The position numbers were made by a program, and so were the translations under genes. A DNA stretch of 64,000 nt. Source: Leptolyngbya subtilissima AS-A7. GTDB lineage: Bacteria > Cyanobacteriota > Cyanobacteriia > Phormidesmidales > Phormidesmidaceae. The stretch lies in the NCBI RefSeq assembly GCF_039962255.1, contig NZ_JAMPKY010000008.1, positions 62,001-126,000 on the forward strand. Direction: 5' to 3'. How positions within the stretch are numbered: position 1 is the first letter of the stretch; the number at the start of each line of letters is the position of its first letter. Positions 61,890-64,000 of this stretch are shown in pieces. The notes under the pieces are model-generated. The model saw only the letters and a program-made list of their open reading frames with translations. It did no database searches and had not been told where the DNA came from.

Positions 61890-64000
61890 ATGGGACGTAC
61901 ACCTGTGAATCACCCCTACCAACCTCGGCAGCACACCCGTTCTGAATGGCCAAATTGGGGGCCAAAGTCGCTAGTTGAAGAACGCGATGCTTGTGGCGTA
62001 GGCTTTTTGGCCGATCGCCAGAATCGCGCTAGCCACGATCTAGTGGCCAAGGCCCTAGCGGCCCTCGACTGCATGGAGCACCGAGGGGGGTGCTGCGCCG
62101 ACCAGGCTTCCGGTGACGGAGCCGGGGTGATGACGGCAATTCCCTGGGCGGTGCTAAATCGCTGGGCAGAGGAGCAGGGGTATGCGGCACTGGAGAGCGA
62201 TCGCACCGGCGTGGCGATGATTTTTCTGCCCAACCACAGTGAGACTGCGGCCTTTGTGCGCGACACCTTTAACCAGGTAGTCAAAGACGAAGGGCTAAGC
62301 GTGGTGGGATGGCGACCTGTGCCTGTACACCCTGATGTGCTGGGGCCACTAGCGAAGCAGTACCAGCCTCACATTGAGCAGCTAGTGATCGCTTCAGCGA
62401 CAGAAACCGGCGAAGACCTGGAGCGGCGGCTTTACCTAGTGCGTCGTCAGGCGCTGCATTTGGTTGCCAAGGCGGCCGCCAATCCTGACGAGCGGGCAGC
62501 GGTCTCTGTAGCTGATCTGAAGGAGTTCTATGTGTGCTCCTGCTCTTGCCGGACGATTGTGTACAAGGGCATGGTGCGATCGCCGGTACTGGCCGCCTTT
62601 TACGACGACCTCCGCGATCCCGACTACATCAGTTCGTTTGCTGTGTATCACCGTCGGTTTAGCACCAACACTATGCCTAAGTGGCCCCTGGCCCACCCCA
62701 TGCGGCTGCTGGGTCACAATGGCGAGATTAATACCCTGGTAGGCAACATCAACTGGATGGTGGCACGCCAGGCCGATCTCCACCATCCGGTGTGGGGCGA
62801 TCGCGTGGATCTGCTCAAGCCCATTGTCAACGCCGAGAACAGCGATTCTGCCAACCTCGACAACGTCATGGAGCTGCTAGTGCGATCGGGCCGTTCTCCC
62901 CAGGAAGCCCTGATGATGATGGTGCCTGAGGCCTACAACAACCAGCCCGAGCTAGACGCCTATCCTGAAATCACCGATTTCTATGAGTACTACAGCGGCC
63001 TGCAAGAACCCTGGGATGGCCCGGCGCTGATTGTCTTTAGTGACGGCACTCAGGTGGGAGCAACCCTCGATCGCAATGGCCTGCGTCCGGCCCGCTACGT
63101 GATCACCAAAGACGATCTGCTAATGGTGTCGTCGGAGGCAGGAGTGCTCGATGTAGCTCCCGCAGACATCGTAGAGAAGGGTCGTCTTGGCCCTGGCCAG
63201 ATGATTGCGGTCAATCTACAGAGTCAGGAAATTCTCAAAAATTGGGCCATCAAGCAGCGGGTTGCCACTCGGCACCCCTACGGCCAGTGGCTCAAGGATA
63301 ACCGAGCCGAGATCCAGCCCCAGCTGTTTGCGGAGGCGACCCTCTACCCCGCTGCCGACCTGCTGCCCCAGCAGAGCGCCTTTGGCTATACCGTCGAAGA
63401 CGTAGACATGATCATTCAAGACATGGCGGCCCAGGGCAAAGAGCCCACTTTCTGTATGGGCGACGACACGCCCCACGCCGTGCTGTCAGAGAAGCCTCAC
63501 CTGCTCTACGACTACTTCAAGCAGCGCTTTGCCCAGGTCACTAACCCAGCCATTGACCCCTTGCGCGAGCGGTTGGTGATGTCGCTCGCCACCCAGCTTG
63601 GCGGCCAGGGCAACCTGCTGGATGAGCAGCCCGAGTACGCCCACCTGCTCAAGCTGGAAAGCCCGGTGATCAATGAGGTAGAGCTAGAGCAAATCCACGG
63701 GTCGGGCTTTGCCACCGCCACCCTGTCAACGCTGTATGTTACTGGGGATGGCCCTACGGGTTTGGCTAAAGCTGTGGCGGCGTTGTGCGATCGCGCCGAT
63801 GCCGCCGTTAAAGCCGGCAAGACAATTTTAGTGCTGAGCGATCGCGTCGATACCGAAGGAAAACCTACTTGGCTGAGCGCGGACGTCAGCTATATTCCCC
63901 CCCTGCTGGCGGTGGGCGCGGTGCATCACCATCTGATTCGCGACGGGTTGCGCATGCGTGCTTCCCTGGTGGTCGATACAGCTCAGTGCTGGAGCACTCA
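61890..64000 (+). CDS. gltB: glutamate synthase large subunit, 3' end outside the window
   Basis: The frame is open to the window edge; 703 complete codons are visible, about 45% of a normal ~1530-residue protein. ATG at 61890 starts a 34-residue propeptide before the N-terminal nucleophile C35 in ERDACGVGFLADR. Class II glutaminase motifs follow: MEHRGGCCADQASGDGAG, YHRRFSTNTMPKWPLAHP, HNGEINTLVGN, and DRNGLRPARYV. The central domain begins at about residue 450. It converts glutamine plus 2-oxoglutarate to two glutamates. The window stops before the sequence that separates ferredoxin- from NADPH-dependent forms, so both gltB and glsF remain possible. The 457-bp upstream gap shows no other gene. 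Confidence 0.95.
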   Translation, partial: MGRTPVNHPYQPRQHTRSEWPNWGPKSLVEERDACGVGFLADRQNRASHDLVAKALAALDCMEHRGGCCADQASGDGAGVMTAIPWAVLNRWAEEQGYAALESDRTGVAMIFLPNHSETAAFVRDTFNQVVKDEGLSVVGWRPVPVHPDVLGPLAKQYQPHIEQLVIASATETGEDLERRLYLVRRQALHLVAKAAANPDERAAVSVADLKEFYVCSCSCRTIVYKGMVRSPVLAAFYDDLRDPDYISSFAVYHRRFSTNTMPKWPLAHPMRLLGHNGEINTLVGNINWMVARQADLHHPVWGDRVDLLKPIVNAENSDSANLDNVMELLVRSGRSPQEALMMMVPEAYNNQPELDAYPEITDFYEYYSGLQEPWDGPALIVFSDGTQVGATLDRNGLRPARYVITKDDLLMVSSEAGVLDVAPADIVEKGRLGPGQMIAVNLQSQEILKNWAIKQRVATRHPYGQWLKDNRAEIQPQLFAEATLYPAADLLPQQSAFGYTVEDVDMIIQDMAAQGKEPTFCMGDDTPHAVLSEKPHLLYDYFKQRFAQVTNPAIDPLRERLVMSLATQLGGQGNLLDEQPEYAHLLKLESPVINEVELEQIHGSGFATATLSTLYVTGDGPTGLAKAVAALCDRADAAVKAGKTILVLSDRVDTEGKPTWLSADVSYIPPLLAVGAVHHHLIRDGLRMRASLVVDTAQCWST

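Noticed and set aside
61721-61945. 74-residue plus-strand ORF upstream of gltB
   Set aside because: No start signal, overlaps the gltB start in another frame, no coding character.

Overview
The window looks like chromosomal DNA from a cyanobacterium, most likely a filamentous form of the Leptolyngbya/Nodosilinea/Phormidium kind. The evidence is the very frequent HIP1 octamer GCGATCGC, the moderately high GC content, and the genes themselves: psb32, an omega-3 (desB-type) fatty acid desaturase, cyanobacterial PEP carboxylase, an Npun_R1517-family protein, a FecR/CHASE2-cyclase pair, glutamate synthase, and a str operon that ends tuf-rpsJ. The genus is an inference. I saw no rRNA, tRNA, CRISPR array, prophage or intact insertion sequence.

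Layout. 0-3 kb: a partial FecR-domain protein and a CHASE2 adenylate cyclase. 3-10 kb: scattered metabolic genes (rpe, an aldo/keto reductase, manganese catalase, rpiA, an alpha/beta hydrolase, a Ser/Thr kinase). 10.8-15.1 kb: a HerA-like ATPase, an outer-membrane-type small protein and an unrecognised coiled-coil/repeat gene pair. 15-18 kb: ppc. 19-24.4 kb: a two-gene, translationally coupled polymer O-acylation locus (DUF1574/SGNH-like plus MBOAT) and a GNAT acetyltransferase. 24.4-30 kb is the most accessory part. It holds a trypsin-NB-ARC-TPR protein paired with a Trypco1-like protein (a predicted NTP-dependent conflict system), a DUF433-like remnant, nine exact-length 21-bp tandem repeats, an XRE regulator with two 15-bp palindromic operators, and several families of short palindromic repeats. 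30-38 kb: an RluA-type pseudouridine synthase, treZ-treY (trehalose from glycogen) and a NERD/zinc-ribbon protein. 38.7-44.4 kb: a lipid kinase, surE, a glycan cluster (WcaF-like acetyltransferase and two family-2 glycosyltransferases) and desB. 44.7-51.5 kb: alpha-amylase, an AEC transporter, an Npun_R1517-family regulator, psb32, and a polysaccharide deacetylase/phosphodiester glycosidase fusion. 51.6-61.4 kb: pheA, a LON-domain protein, the str operon (rpsL-rpsG-fusA-tuf-rpsJ, minus strand), an IscA-type Fe-S protein, a cupin and a second phosphodiester glycosidase. 61.9 kb to the edge: the 5' two-fifths or so of the glutamate synthase large subunit gene.

Functional themes. Central carbon metabolism (rpe, rpiA, ppc) and nitrogen assimilation (glutamate synthase) sit beside storage-glucan use (treZ, treY, alpha-amylase). 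Envelope or exopolysaccharide modification recurs (DUF1574/MBOAT, WcaF-like, two glycosyltransferases, deacetylase, two phosphodiester glycosidases). Several intergenic regions carry long, nearly perfect stem-loops without a U-tract, alongside a few canonical terminators. All functional calls come from reading the sequence; no database search was run.
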